Shown here: positions 36,596-46,238 of the stretch, one piece after another | How the letters are laid out: the number at the start of each line of letters is the position of its first letter | Position numbering within the stretch: position 1 is the first letter of the stretch | Assembly: GCA_019058315.1 (NCBI GenBank) | Contig: JAHPZH010000003.1 | Span: 330,451-394,450, forward strand | Source of the DNA: Candidatus Helarchaeota archaeon | GTDB lineage: Archaea; Asgardarchaeota; Lokiarchaeia; Helarchaeales; RDOG01 | Direction: 5' to 3' | Length of the DNA: 64,000 nucleotides | The notes under the pieces: generated by a model | What the model saw: the letters and a program-made list of their open reading frames with translations, nothing else | What the model was told of the DNA's origin: nothing | Database searches by the model: none | Made by a program: the position numbers and the translations under genes

Positions 36596-38131
36596 TTATA
36601 TATCGATTTTAATTTCTGCAATTGCATTTAATATCTTCTTTTTCTCGGAAATATCAACAAGGTTTATTTCATCGGATTCTTTAATATGATTGATTACTTT
36701 TTTCCTAAATTTTCTAATTAATTTCGGAAATTTTTTGTTAAGATTTACCTTTTCCTTCGGATCTTTTTCTAAATCATACAACTCTTCTAATTTTGATTCT
36801 TCATCAATAATATATTTCCATTTTTTCGTCCGATATGAAATAATTCGCATTATTCTAGGATCGCTGTTTTTAGCAAATCGAGTAATTTTATTTTTATGAT
36901 ATGATTCACTAAAAACTCCATCTTCTATTGGATCATCGATATATTTTTCATCTGAAAAAATTAGATGTGTAAAACTTTTACCATTAAAACTTGATTCTGG
37001 AGGTAAACCCAATAAGTCCAATATTGTTGGCGCTAAGTCTAGCATATTTATTAAATTAGTTCTAAAGTTAATTTTGGAATAATTTTTTGGGAATTTCCTA
37101 GTTTTATCTTTTTTTACTTTTTTAAGTGGTTCAGGAACAATTATAAGAGGAACTTTAAGTAACTCATCATATAATTGAGCATTATGACCATACATTCCAT
37201 GCTCATTGAATTCTTCCCCATGATCTGCAGTAATAATAACCAGAGTATTTTTTAAAGTTTCTCTTTTCTTATATTTTAATTTTCTGAAAAATTTTCTCAT
37301 CATAGCATTTAAATATCTTATTTCTGCATCATAGAGATTTAATAATTTTTGCCTTTTGTTATATTCTCTTAAAATATGCATATACTCAGGATGATCACGT
37401 ATATATTCAATTTCAGTATATGATAATCTCTTTGCTTTTATTTTTCTTAAATATCGATTATAAGGAAAATATGGGTCATGTGGCTCCATTAAATGTACCC
37501 AAAGAAAAAATGGCTTTTTTTCAGCTTTTTGTTTATATTTCTTTATCCATTTATAAGCCATTGTTAGGAGTTTTTTAGCCTTTTCATAATATTTTTTTCT
37601 ACCTACAATTTTAGTATAAAAAGCAACTTGAAAATAATAAAGGAATTTTTTTGGTATTTTGATACTTTGAATCCAATTCATGAAATCATTTAAAAAATCT
37701 CCTTTAGTCAAAAAGCTACTGAATAAAGATTTTTTAAGCGTACTGTCATCTTTTGAAAACATACCATCGTAAAAGATGTCGAACCCTCTATCATATCCGT
37801 AGAATCTTGATAAAAGTGGTGTGGAATGGATTGCAACAGTTTTATAACCATTAGCTCTCATAACTTCTGCTAGAGTTGTTTTATTATAAGGTAATGGTAA
37901 ATAACCATCTTGATGAAATGGGTATGTTGATGTAAATATAGATGAAAATGATGGAGGCGTACAAGGACCATTTACTATTGTATTTGTAAAAAAATAACCT
38001 TTTTTAGCAACTTTATCTATGAATGGAGTGGTTTTTTTCTTATATCCTGTTATGCTTAAGTGATCTAATCTTAGTGCATCGATGGTGATTAACAGTAAAT
38101 TCTTTTTAACTGTCTTTAGTTTACTTCTCAT
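36596..38131 (-). CDS. Sulfatase-like hydrolase with altered active-site motif
   Basis: The protein has the sulfatase fold: LLLITIDALRLDHLS, a nucleophile region GPCTPPSFSSIFTSTYP, HLMEPHDPYFPY, and TADHGEEFNEHG. The nucleophile motif is C-T-P-P-S, so the arginine of C-x-P-x-R is serine. Formylglycine conversion may fail or depend on a different enzyme; members of this superfamily can also use unmodified Thr or Ser. The frame is open from TTG 38158, but ATG 38131 sits behind AGGGG. The size is normal for the family. Confidence 0.88.
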   Translation of the reverse strand: MRSKLKTVKKNLLLITIDALRLDHLSITGYKKKTTPFIDKVAKKGYFFTNTIVNGPCTPPSFSSIFTSTYPFHQDGYLPLPYNKTTLAEVMRANGYKTVAIHSTPLLSRFYGYDRGFDIFYDGMFSKDDSTLKKSLFSSFLTKGDFLNDFMNWIQSIKIPKKFLYYFQVAFYTKIVGRKKYYEKAKKLLTMAYKWIKKYKQKAEKKPFFLWVHLMEPHDPYFPYNRYLRKIKAKRLSYTEIEYIRDHPEYMHILREYNKRQKLLNLYDAEIRYLNAMMRKFFRKLKYKKRETLKNTLVIITADHGEEFNEHGMYGHNAQLYDELLKVPLIIVPEPLKKVKKDKTRKFPKNYSKINFRTNLINMLDLAPTILDLLGLPPESSFNGKSFTHLIFSDEKYIDDPIEDGVFSESYHKNKITRFAKNSDPRIMRIISYRTKKWKYIIDEESKLEELYDLEKDPKEKVNLNKKFPKLIRKFRKKVINHIKESDEINLVDISEKKKILNAIAEIKIDI

Positions 38132-38274
38132 ACGTTTAAAGCCCCTAGGCTTTTGCAAATTAACCCAGAAAATTAACTTAAAGCTTTTTTAGTTAATTTT
38201 CAGTTTCTAGAGAAATTATTGATATTACTCCATTTTGTTTGAAATAAAAGTAATAAAAATTAAGAACTCTTAAA

Positions 38275-38694
38275 CTAATGTGTAGGCCTAGTTATATTAG
38301 GGAATGCATTATATATAAAATCAACTGGTTCTTTTGTTGGTGTCCCGGGTCCATAGACCCCTTTGACTCCAATTTCTTTCAATTTTTTAATATCATCTGG
38401 CAAGACAATAGTTCCACCAGCCAAGATCATTACAGTTCCAATTCCATTTTCTTTAGCTAATTCTACTACTTTAGGAACTAACGTCATATGTGCACCGGAT
38501 AATATTGATAAACCGATAACATCAGCATCTTCTTGAATAGCAGTTTCAACAATTTGTTCGGGAGTTTGGTGCAGTCCAGTATAAATAACTTCCATTCCAG
38601 CATCTCTTAAAGCCATGCACACTACCTTTGCTCCTCTATCATGCCCATCTAATCCCGGTTTTGCCATTAGGAATCGAATTCTCTTTTTTTCCAT
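38275..38694 (-). CDS. Methylmalonyl-CoA mutase cobalamin-binding subunit
   Basis: A 139-residue B12-binding domain with DGHDRG (the D-x-H-x-x-G motif whose His coordinates cobalt), GLSILSGAH and LAGGTIV, as in the small subunit of archaeal split mutases. It pairs with the large subunit at 38847, which is divergent with 152 bases between the starts. Together they interconvert methylmalonyl-CoA and succinyl-CoA. Confidence 0.96.
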   Translation of the reverse strand: MEKKRIRFLMAKPGLDGHDRGAKVVCMALRDAGMEVIYTGLHQTPEQIVETAIQEDADVIGLSILSGAHMTLVPKVVELAKENGIGTVMILAGGTIVLPDDIKKLKEIGVKGVYGPGTPTKEPVDFIYNAFPNITRPTH

Positions 38695-38846
38695 TTTCTT
38701 GACCTACCAACTTTTTAAATCTTTTTCAATTTTTCAAGCTTAAATAATTTATTATTCAGTGATAAATAATAAATATCTAACAAAGAATCTTTATTAAATT
38801 TTTATTATCATTTAATATAGTAATAAAATACTTTTTACGAAAGGTT

Positions 38847-40517
38847 TTGAAAATATTGGAAGAGTCTAAGAAGAAATGGGAAGAAAATACCCTAAAAAAT
38901 ATATTAAATCAGAAACCAGAGCGATATGAAAGTTTTGAATCACTTTCAGACATTGAGATTGATCGTATATATTTGCCCACTAAAGAATCTGATGAAATTT
39001 ATTTAGATAAATTAGGGCTTCCAGGTGAATTTCCATTCACTCGTGGTGTTTATCCTACAATGTATAGAGGACGTTTATGGACAATGCGCCAATTTGCAGG
39101 ATTTGGTACTAGTATTGACACAAATAAACGCTTTAAATATCTATTGGCAAATGGTCAAACTGGTTTATCTGTAGCATTTGATTTCCCGACCCTTTATGGT
39201 TATGATTCAGATCATCAAATGTCATTAGGAGAAGTGGGGCGTTGTGGAGTGGCAATTTCATCCTTGGCAGATATGGAAACCTTGTTTGATGGAATCCCCT
39301 TGGATAAAGTAAGTACAAGCATGACAATTAATGGTCCCGCAGCTGTTGTATGGGCATTTTATATTGCAGCTGCAGAAAATCAAGGAGTGGATAAACGCAA
39401 ACTCCGTGGGACTATACAAAATGACATATTAAAAGAATATATTGCCCAAAAATCTTGGATTTTTCCACCCGAACCTTCAATGAGATTAATTATTGATACT
39501 TTCGAATTTGGTTCAAAAGAACTTCCAAAATGGAATACAATTTCTATTTCAGGATACCATATTCGTGAGGCGGGTTCTACAGCAGTTCAAGAATTAGCTT
39601 TTACATTAGCTGATGGTCTTTGTTATGTGGATGCTGCAATAAAGCGTGGCTTAGATATTGATTCATTTGCTCCTAGATTAAGTTTCTTTTTCAACGCTCA
39701 TAATTATTTCTTTGAGGAAGTAGCTAAATATCGTGCTGCTCGCAGAATATGGGCAAAAGAAATGAAAAAACGTGGCGCTGAAAGCCCAAGATCCATGATG
39801 TTAAGATTCCACACTCAAACAGCAGGAGTTTCATTACTAGCACAACAACCTGAAAATAATATTATGCGAACAACCTTACAAGCATTAGCTGCTATTTTAG
39901 GTGGTACTCAATCACTTCATACAAACTCATTTGATGAAACTTTAGCACTTCCAACAGAAAATGCGGTCAGATTAGCTTTAAGAACTCAACAGATAATAGC
40001 TCACGAAAGCGGTGTAACTGATACAATAGATCCATTGGGTGGTTCTTTTTTTATTGAGCAATTAACAGATAAAATGGAAGAAGACACGTATTCTTATTTC
40101 AATAAAATTGAAAAACTAGGTGGTGTTATTCCAGCTATACATAAAGGTTTCTTTCAACGAGAAATAGCCAGAGCTGCTTATAAATATCAAAGACAAGTTG
40201 AACAAAAAAAACGGATTATCGTTGGATTAAATGACTACCGCGTTGAAGGTGATGATAAAATTAATATAGAATTATTGAAGATCGGGCCTGAAGTGGAAAA
40301 ATTACAGCACGAAAGGTTGAAAAAATTAAGGCAGACGAGAGATAATAAGGAAGTTAAAAGAACTCTAAAAGAAGTAGAAAATGCAGCTAAATCCGAAGAT
40401 ACGAATCTAATGCCATGCTTAATAGATGCAGCTCATGCATACGCAACTTTAGGCGAATTTAGAGAAGTTTTGGTTGGGGTCTTTGGAACTTATAAAGAAG
40501 CTACTGATTTATTTTAA
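38847..40517 (+). CDS. Methylmalonyl-CoA mutase large (catalytic) subunit
   Basis: The 556-residue TIM-barrel subunit with [49 protein letters not shown] and [14 protein letters not shown], all mutase signatures. It lacks the B12 domain, which is supplied by the separate subunit at 38275. The start is TTG 38847 close behind AAAGG; a TTG three codons later is also possible. The reaction links propionyl-CoA or branched-chain degradation to succinyl-CoA. Confidence 0.96.
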   Translation: MKILEESKKKWEENTLKNILNQKPERYESFESLSDIEIDRIYLPTKESDEIYLDKLGLPGEFPFTRGVYPTMYRGRLWTMRQFAGFGTSIDTNKRFKYLLANGQTGLSVAFDFPTLYGYDSDHQMSLGEVGRCGVAISSLADMETLFDGIPLDKVSTSMTINGPAAVVWAFYIAAAENQGVDKRKLRGTIQNDILKEYIAQKSWIFPPEPSMRLIIDTFEFGSKELPKWNTISISGYHIREAGSTAVQELAFTLADGLCYVDAAIKRGLDIDSFAPRLSFFFNAHNYFFEEVAKYRAARRIWAKEMKKRGAESPRSMMLRFHTQTAGVSLLAQQPENNIMRTTLQALAAILGGTQSLHTNSFDETLALPTENAVRLALRTQQIIAHESGVTDTIDPLGGSFFIEQLTDKMEEDTYSYFNKIEKLGGVIPAIHKGFFQREIARAAYKYQRQVEQKKRIIVGLNDYRVEGDDKINIELLKIGPEVEKLQHERLKKLRQTRDNKEVKRTLKEVENAAKSEDTNLMPCLIDAAHAYATLGEFREVLVGVFGTYKEATDLF

Positions 40518-40608
40518 AACAAATATTTTATTTACTTTTTGATTATTGGATTATATAAGAAAAAATTTTTTAGTGTTTAGATACTCTTTATTAATTAGTG
40601 AAGCATTA

Positions 40609-41604
40609 ATGAGCATGCAACAAACTGAATTAGTAAAAAATGTTCAAAATACGTTAGTTAGTTCGGGGTATATCACTTCTAAAGGTTTTAAAAGTAGAAG
40701 TAGCTGTTTTGATTTAACTGCAAGAAAAGAGCGATTATTATTTATTAAATGCTTATTAAATGTTGATAATTTTAAGCAAAGCCAGAAAAGTGAATTGAAA
40801 CTTATTTCCAATATGTTTACTGGCTCACCCATCTTGATTGGAGAGCGTAATAAACATAAGGAAATGGAAAATGGTGTAGTATATAATAAAAGTGGTATAC
40901 CAACTTTAAGTTTTAGTACATTTCAAGATCTCGTCCTTAATGATATTATCCCATATATTTATGCTCGAAGAGGAGGATTTTTTGTAAAAATTGACGAATC
41001 TACTTTTGAAAGTGAACGTTCAGAACTTGACTTTTCTTTATCTGATTTAGCTGAAAAAGTAGGTGTTTCAAGAAAAACTATTTACTCATACGAACACGGG
41101 AAAATGGATGCGTCTTTAAAAATTTATAAGAAACTCAAAAAGTTCTTTACAAATCAAATTCAAAAACCTATTGAAATATACACTTGGGAATTGGAAGTAG
41201 AGGAAGATTATATAAATGAACTTAAAGACAAATTAGATAACCTTCGGAATGATATTAACGAAATATTTATGGATTTAGGTTTAGAGGCGATTTGGCCAAA
41301 AAAAGCACTTTTTGATGCCATAACAACAGAGGATGAAGAATCAAAAGAAGAAGTCTCTACTAGTTCTAAAGATATTAAAATTATTACCGGGCTTGGTTCT
41401 AAAGAAGAAAAAACAAAGGTTATTTATCAAAAAATCCAGCAGATTGAAAGCATCTCACAAGTCATACCATCTCCTAATTTATTTATTACTGAAGATAAAA
41501 GAAATCTACCAGGTGTAATAAAAGTTCCTATTATAGAGAAAAAGAAATTAGAAAAATTAGGAAAAGCCGATTTATTTAAAAAAATTAGTAAATTACTTAA
41601 TTAA
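40609..41604 (+). CDS. Archaeal HTH-type transcriptional regulator
   Basis: The N-terminal ~120 residues (SSCFDLTARKERLLFIKCL, SPILIGERN, NGVVYNKSGIPTLS) match the domain found before the HTH in the conserved archaeal regulator family typified by MJ0568-like proteins. A Cro/CI-type HTH follows (LSDLAEKVGVSRKTIYSYEHGK), then a helical C-terminal part. The open frame begins at TTG 40546, but ATG 40609 matches the family start better. It follows the mutase gene by about 90 bases; regulation of that gene is possible. Confidence 0.85.
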   Translation: MSMQQTELVKNVQNTLVSSGYITSKGFKSRSSCFDLTARKERLLFIKCLLNVDNFKQSQKSELKLISNMFTGSPILIGERNKHKEMENGVVYNKSGIPTLSFSTFQDLVLNDIIPYIYARRGGFFVKIDESTFESERSELDFSLSDLAEKVGVSRKTIYSYEHGKMDASLKIYKKLKKFFTNQIQKPIEIYTWELEVEEDYINELKDKLDNLRNDINEIFMDLGLEAIWPKKALFDAITTEDEESKEEVSTSSKDIKIITGLGSKEEKTKVIYQKIQQIESISQVIPSPNLFITEDKRNLPGVIKVPIIEKKKLEKLGKADLFKKISKLLN

Positions 41605-41698
41605 TTCCTCATTTTTATGATTATAGCCTTATTTTTATAAGGATAATTCCGTATTTTTTAATATTAAATAATTTAGATTAGTTTTAAGGTGTTTTTTA

Positions 41699-42841
41699 AT
41701 GGCAGATGATATTTACGATTTAATTAGAAGAAATATGAACAAAACTTGGCCTTTACAGCTCCCAAAACATAAAACAGTTATAGATTTTTTAAAAATAATA
41801 ATCCCAACCGAAGAAGAAGCCAAGATTTTATCGATTTTTAAAGAACCTATGGTAGAAATAAAAAGTGTAAAGAAAATTTCAAAACTTACAGGAATTGCAC
41901 TTGATAAGGTTACTGAAATCTGTGAAAAAATGGCTGAAAAGGGAACCATTTTAAAAACAGGAAAAAGCTATGCACTCCTTCCAATAATGCCTGGATTATT
42001 TGAATTTTACTTTGTCAGTAGAAAAGATTCGGAGGAAAATTTAAAAAAAGCATCAAAAAAATTTCATGAATTATTAGATAAAGGACTTTTAGATGAATGG
42101 TACAACTCAGAATATCCTTTTTTTAGAACTTTGCCATCTTCAAGTATTCAACAAAAAGCAAAAAAAATAGATGTCAATAAATCTATCGACGTTAAACATG
42201 AAGTTTTAGTTTATGAGGATGTCGAATCCTATATAAATATGGCAAGTAGCATCACTATCGTTAATTGCGCTTGCCGAACGACCTCATCCTATATAGGAGA
42301 TGTATGTGAGAAACCTGCTGATTATAATATTTGTATGGCTTTAAATATAGCAAGCGAAGCTTTAAAATCATATGGATTAGGGAAAAGTGTTTCTAAAGAA
42401 GAAGCTTTGGATATCTTAAAAAAAGCTGAGGAATATGGACTGGTTCACACTATTATTAATTCATCTGGACAAGATTCAATGATGTTGATTTGTAATTGTT
42501 GCACTTGCCATTGCGGAGTATTACGTGGTCTAACGGATTTCAATAATCCAAGAGCATTTGCAAGGTCTAATTATAGACCTGAAATTAATCAGGAGATTTG
42601 TAAAAAATGCGAAAAATGTATGAAGATTTGTCCAATGAAAGCAATTTGGCACCATTGGCCTCATGAAGAAGATCTTGAAGATAATTTTATGGTAATTAAA
42701 GAAAATATGTGTATTGGTTGCGGTTTGTGTGCCCAGCACTGTCCAAATGATGCAATTACCATGAATAAAATATATAATGATGTTCCAGAAGCAACTCTTC
42801 CTGGCGTTTTTCGAAAAATTGAAGAAACAAAGAAACATTAA
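41699..42841 (+). CDS. HTH-ferredoxin protein
   Basis: The third member of the family in this window (380 residues): winged-helix-like N-terminus (KKISKLTGIALDKVTEICEKMAEKG), CACRTTSSYIGDVC, the dense block CNCCTCHCG with one cysteine replaced by histidine, and a C-terminal 2[4Fe-4S] ferredoxin (CKKCEKCMKICP, CIGCGLCAQHCP). The ATG follows AAGGTG. It is followed by THEP1 31 bases later. A cytosolic electron carrier or redox-linked regulator is inferred. Confidence 0.88.
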   Translation: MADDIYDLIRRNMNKTWPLQLPKHKTVIDFLKIIIPTEEEAKILSIFKEPMVEIKSVKKISKLTGIALDKVTEICEKMAEKGTILKTGKSYALLPIMPGLFEFYFVSRKDSEENLKKASKKFHELLDKGLLDEWYNSEYPFFRTLPSSSIQQKAKKIDVNKSIDVKHEVLVYEDVESYINMASSITIVNCACRTTSSYIGDVCEKPADYNICMALNIASEALKSYGLGKSVSKEEALDILKKAEEYGLVHTIINSSGQDSMMLICNCCTCHCGVLRGLTDFNNPRAFARSNYRPEINQEICKKCEKCMKICPMKAIWHHWPHEEDLEDNFMVIKENMCIGCGLCAQHCPNDAITMNKIYNDVPEATLPGVFRKIEETKKH

Positions 42842-42872
42842 TTTTTTTCTTTACTATTGACTGGGAGAATTT

Positions 42873-43394
42873 TTGGAAAAAAATATTTTAATCACAGGAA
42901 AACCAAGAACTGGAAAATCTACACTTATATCTAGATTAATCAAATTATTAGAATCCAAAGGGAAAAAAATTGGGGGATTATCAACTCCTGAAATCAAAGA
43001 GAAATCACGATTAGGATTTAAAATTATAGATATAGGTTTAAAAAAAGAAGGGATACTAGCACATCTTAACCAAAAAAGCGGACCACGAGTCTCTAAATAT
43101 CGAGTTAATATGAACGATCTTAAAGAAATTGGTGTAAATGCAATAAAATATGCAATTGCTAATTGTGATTTTATCATAATTGATGAAATTGGGAAAATGG
43201 AGCTATTTTCTAAAGATTTCTGTGATGAAATATTAAATGCTCTGGATACCAAAAAAGTATTGGGGACTATTGGGTTTAAACTCTCACATCCTTTAGCTAA
43301 CCAGATAAAAAGTCGTGAAGATGTTGAATTAATAAAGTTGACTATTGAAAATCGTGACAATATATTAAAATATTTAGAAAATAAACTCACTTAA
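42873..43394 (+). CDS. THEP1-type nucleoside-triphosphatase
   Basis: A 173-residue P-loop NTPase with GKPRTGKST, the strand FIIIDEIGKMELFSKDF and the preceding GGLSTPEI block, all typical of the THEP1 family known to hydrolyse NTPs in vitro. TTG 42873 lies behind GGGAG. The cellular role of the family is unclear. It probably shares a transcript with the HTH-ferredoxin gene upstream. Confidence 0.93.
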   Translation: MEKNILITGKPRTGKSTLISRLIKLLESKGKKIGGLSTPEIKEKSRLGFKIIDIGLKKEGILAHLNQKSGPRVSKYRVNMNDLKEIGVNAIKYAIANCDFIIIDEIGKMELFSKDFCDEILNALDTKKVLGTIGFKLSHPLANQIKSREDVELIKLTIENRDNILKYLENKLT

Positions 43395-43427
43395 AAGAAT
43401 AAGTTTATCCTTTACATTATTTCTAAT

Positions 43428-44654
43428 TTATCTTGGCTGCAATTTCTTTATGATTTGTGTAATTTTCTCCCGAGTTGCGTTAGTTCTTATTGCGCTTTGA
43501 GAGAAATGTGTTCTATTGACTGAAAATTTTTCTTGCCTTAAACTTTTTATGATATTTTCAAACGGTGGAATAATAAAATTTTCTTTCTTACATATTTTAG
43601 GAATTTCATGATAGGTGATTATTTCATGATCCTCATTAATTATAAGTTGGATTATTTTCTCAATTCTATTTTTAGTTTTTAATTCTAGATCATCAAGATT
43701 TTTTAACATTTCTTGGCAAAACTCTTTATCGGCATAGTCTCCAAGCCATAATGGACCAGCAAATTTTAGCTTATTTCCACAATTTATGCATTTATTTGAA
43801 ATTTCAGGAATATATCCTTTGAAAGAAACTCGATTTCCACATTTAAAACAATGGCCAATATAGCCAATTTCTGTTAAAATCTGATTGGCTAATAGAATTC
43901 CATGTATTAATTTAACAAATACTTGTATATAATGGTTCGAACTATGGGAAAATAAGATTTTTGCTGCATGATTATATTTTGCAGCTTCTCGGACAATATA
44001 ACCTATTAAAATTCTTAAGGCAATTTCATGTGAATATTCAGTTTTTAAAGGTACACTTCCATAGTTTCTCACACATGCTTGTATATTATTTCTAATGCCT
44101 ACAAGAGGTGGCATATCAGTTGCAGTACAAGAAATTAGTCCATCCCCTCTTATTGAAAATAAGGCAGAATTTAAGAATGGAACGGGAGTTCCAAAAGGAT
44201 CAATGTCTATTATATCAAATCTTTTAATTTTTTTAGCACATTCAATCAAAAAATTATTAGCATATCCGTTTGAAATATTTATATTATCTAATTTATTGTG
44301 ATCAACACTTTTTTCTATCAATGCTATAGCTTTTTTACTTATATCATTTATATAAACCGTAATACCTTCTAATTCGTTTGCAACTCGTATTCCCATTGCT
44401 CCCGTGGCTGCTAAAGGTTCAGCAAATGTGATTTTTTGTAATTTCTTAGATTTGTAGGTTTTAATCGCTAAAATTGAAATGTCTCTCCTAAACTCCATAG
44501 TTGGATTAAAAAATACGGGTAATTTTGATGGAAGATATTCACTTATATCCATTTTATAGTAATCTAAATCAGGAATATAAAATGAAGTAGAACCTTCTTT
44601 ATGTAAGATTATTGGGAAATTCAAATGCTGCTCTGTTTCTTCAGTTTTTGACAA
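43428..44654 (-). CDS. trm1: tRNA (guanine-26 N2)-dimethyltransferase Trm1
   Basis: The 408-residue enzyme shows FFNPTMEFRRDIS, AEPLAATGAMGIRVANE, the SAM site followed by FDIIDIDPFGTPVPFLNSA and CTATDMPPL, and a zinc motif CFKCGNR...CINCGNK in the C-terminal domain. Trm1 dimethylates G26 of tRNA using SAM. The start is TTG 44654 with no clear ribosome site. It is monocistronic and convergent with THEP1. Confidence 0.96.
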   Translation of the reverse strand: MSKTEETEQHLNFPIILHKEGSTSFYIPDLDYYKMDISEYLPSKLPVFFNPTMEFRRDISILAIKTYKSKKLQKITFAEPLAATGAMGIRVANELEGITVYINDISKKAIALIEKSVDHNKLDNINISNGYANNFLIECAKKIKRFDIIDIDPFGTPVPFLNSALFSIRGDGLISCTATDMPPLVGIRNNIQACVRNYGSVPLKTEYSHEIALRILIGYIVREAAKYNHAAKILFSHSSNHYIQVFVKLIHGILLANQILTEIGYIGHCFKCGNRVSFKGYIPEISNKCINCGNKLKFAGPLWLGDYADKEFCQEMLKNLDDLELKTKNRIEKIIQLIINEDHEIITYHEIPKICKKENFIIPPFENIIKSLRQEKFSVNRTHFSQSAIRTNATREKITQIIKKLQPR

Positions 44655-44768
44655 GGATAATTAATTCTCCATAAACATTTTCGTTACTTATTAGAATAAG
44701 TTTCAAATGAATTTATTATGTTTTAATTTAATTATTAAATTGAAAATAGAAAAAAATGATCTGATTTT

Positions 44769-46022
44769 ATGTCTAAAGAAACTACAATGGAATTAATTAA
44801 AAGGAGAATGATTGGAGAAGAATTATCTGAAAATGAAATAATGAAGATTATAAACGATATATCAAATGAAAAATTGAATGATATTGAAATTGCAGGTTTT
44901 ATTTTTTCCCAAGCATTAAAAGGTATGACAAATAATGAAGTATTATCAATGATAAAAGCTATGGTAGAGACTGGGAAAAAGATATCTTTTGAAAATCAGG
45001 TTATTTATGACAAACACAGTCTAGGTGGTGTACCCGGCAATAAAGTTACCCTATTGATAGTTCCGATTGTCGCAGCCTATGGTTTAATGATTCCAAAAAC
45101 CAGCAGCCGTGCTATAACTTCACCATCTGGCACTGCAGATACAATGGAAGTATTAGCACCAGTTGAGTTTAAAGCAGAAGAAGTTATTTCGATGGTAAAA
45201 AAAACAAAAGGGGTAGTTGTGGAAGCAGATAATGATATATGTCCTGTTGATGCAGATATAATAAAAATTGAGCATTATTTGGGATTAAATCCAGAATCAA
45301 TGATGATTTCGAGTATATTAGCAAAAAAAATAGCAATGGGTATAAATCGTTTAGTTATTGATGTTCCTGTTGAAGGAACTAAAGTATGTTCCATGGAAGA
45401 TGGACAAAAAATAAGTCAGAGAATTGTAAAAATAGGAAAGAAACTAGGATTAGAAATTAAAGCTGGGCTTACATATGGTGGACAACCTATTGGTAATAAT
45501 ATTGGACCCACTTTAGAAGCTCAAGAAGCTATAGAATCATTACAAATAACCCATCCAGATAAAACCAATTCCCTTATTGAAAAGTCGACTGATCTAGCTG
45601 GAATTCTTTTTGAAATGAGTGGAGTTGAGAAAGGTAAAGGAAAATCAATAGCTATGGATCTATTGATCTCGGGCAAAGCTTTAGATAAAATGAAACAAAT
45701 TATAGAAATACAGGGAGGAAATACTAAAATTATCGATGAAATACCAAAAAGTCAATATCAAGAGACAATAGAATGTCCTAGAACGGGCTATATCACTCAT
45801 GTTGATAACTCAAAGTTAGTAAAAATTGCTCGTTTGGCAGGAGCTCCAGAAGATAAAACCGCAGGAATAGTTATTTTTGGAAAGCGAGGCGATAAAATAA
45901 GAAAAGGAGGTCCTTTACTTAATATTTATGCCAATAATAGTAATAATCTTTCAAAAGCTTTGGATCTCGCATTAACTTCCAAACCATTAAAAATTGAAGG
46001 GATGTTATTAAAGCAAATTTAG
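44769..46022 (+). CDS. deoA: AMP phosphorylase-like, lacking the N-terminal domain
   Basis: The protein contains HSLGGVPGNKVTLLIVPIVA, PKTSSRAITSPSGTADTMEV, YGGQPIGNNIGPTLEA and AGAPEDKTAG, matching archaeal AMP phosphorylase rather than bacterial thymidine phosphorylase. The archaeal enzyme is near 500 residues and has an 85-residue N-terminal domain used for multimerisation; this protein has 417 residues and begins where that domain ends. Upstream there are only 114 bases to the divergent trm1, so the domain is not simply missed. AMP to ribose-1,5-bisphosphate is the expected reaction, but specificity may differ. Confidence 0.9.
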   Translation: MSKETTMELIKRRMIGEELSENEIMKIINDISNEKLNDIEIAGFIFSQALKGMTNNEVLSMIKAMVETGKKISFENQVIYDKHSLGGVPGNKVTLLIVPIVAAYGLMIPKTSSRAITSPSGTADTMEVLAPVEFKAEEVISMVKKTKGVVVEADNDICPVDADIIKIEHYLGLNPESMMISSILAKKIAMGINRLVIDVPVEGTKVCSMEDGQKISQRIVKIGKKLGLEIKAGLTYGGQPIGNNIGPTLEAQEAIESLQITHPDKTNSLIEKSTDLAGILFEMSGVEKGKGKSIAMDLLISGKALDKMKQIIEIQGGNTKIIDEIPKSQYQETIECPRTGYITHVDNSKLVKIARLAGAPEDKTAGIVIFGKRGDKIRKGGPLLNIYANNSNNLSKALDLALTSKPLKIEGMLLKQI

Positions 46023-46045
46023 TCGAAATAGATTACTTTCGATTA

Positions 46046-46216
46046 TTAAAAATAGGAACTTTTTTTCTCGGAACGCCAAATATTACCACATTTTCGACAT
46101 TCAAATTCATCCCAATAATCAGCATATCCACCACCAGTGTATTCCGACTGAGATTCACGTTTTATATCTTTGCTTCCACATTGGGGACATTTAATTGGCC
46201 ACTCTTCTTCGCTCAA
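46046..46216 (-). CDS. Small zinc-ribbon protein, 56 residues
   Basis: An ORF from TTG 46216 behind GAGGAAA encodes a 56-residue protein with CPQCGSKDIKRES and CRKCGNIWRSEK, a classical zinc ribbon. It lies 22 bases after the mre11 stop on the same strand, so it is likely in the same transcript. The role is unknown; nucleic-acid binding is common for such ribbons. Confidence 0.75.
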   Translation of the reverse strand: MSEEEWPIKCPQCGSKDIKRESQSEYTGGGYADYWDEFECRKCGNIWRSEKKSSYF

Positions 46217-46238
46217 ATTTCCTCAACCAAATTTAATC

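Noticed and set aside
42854..43390. Minus-strand ORF of 178 residues opposite THEP1
   Set aside because: THEP1 on the plus strand has clear P-loop motifs; the antisense ORF is low in complexity and without motifs.
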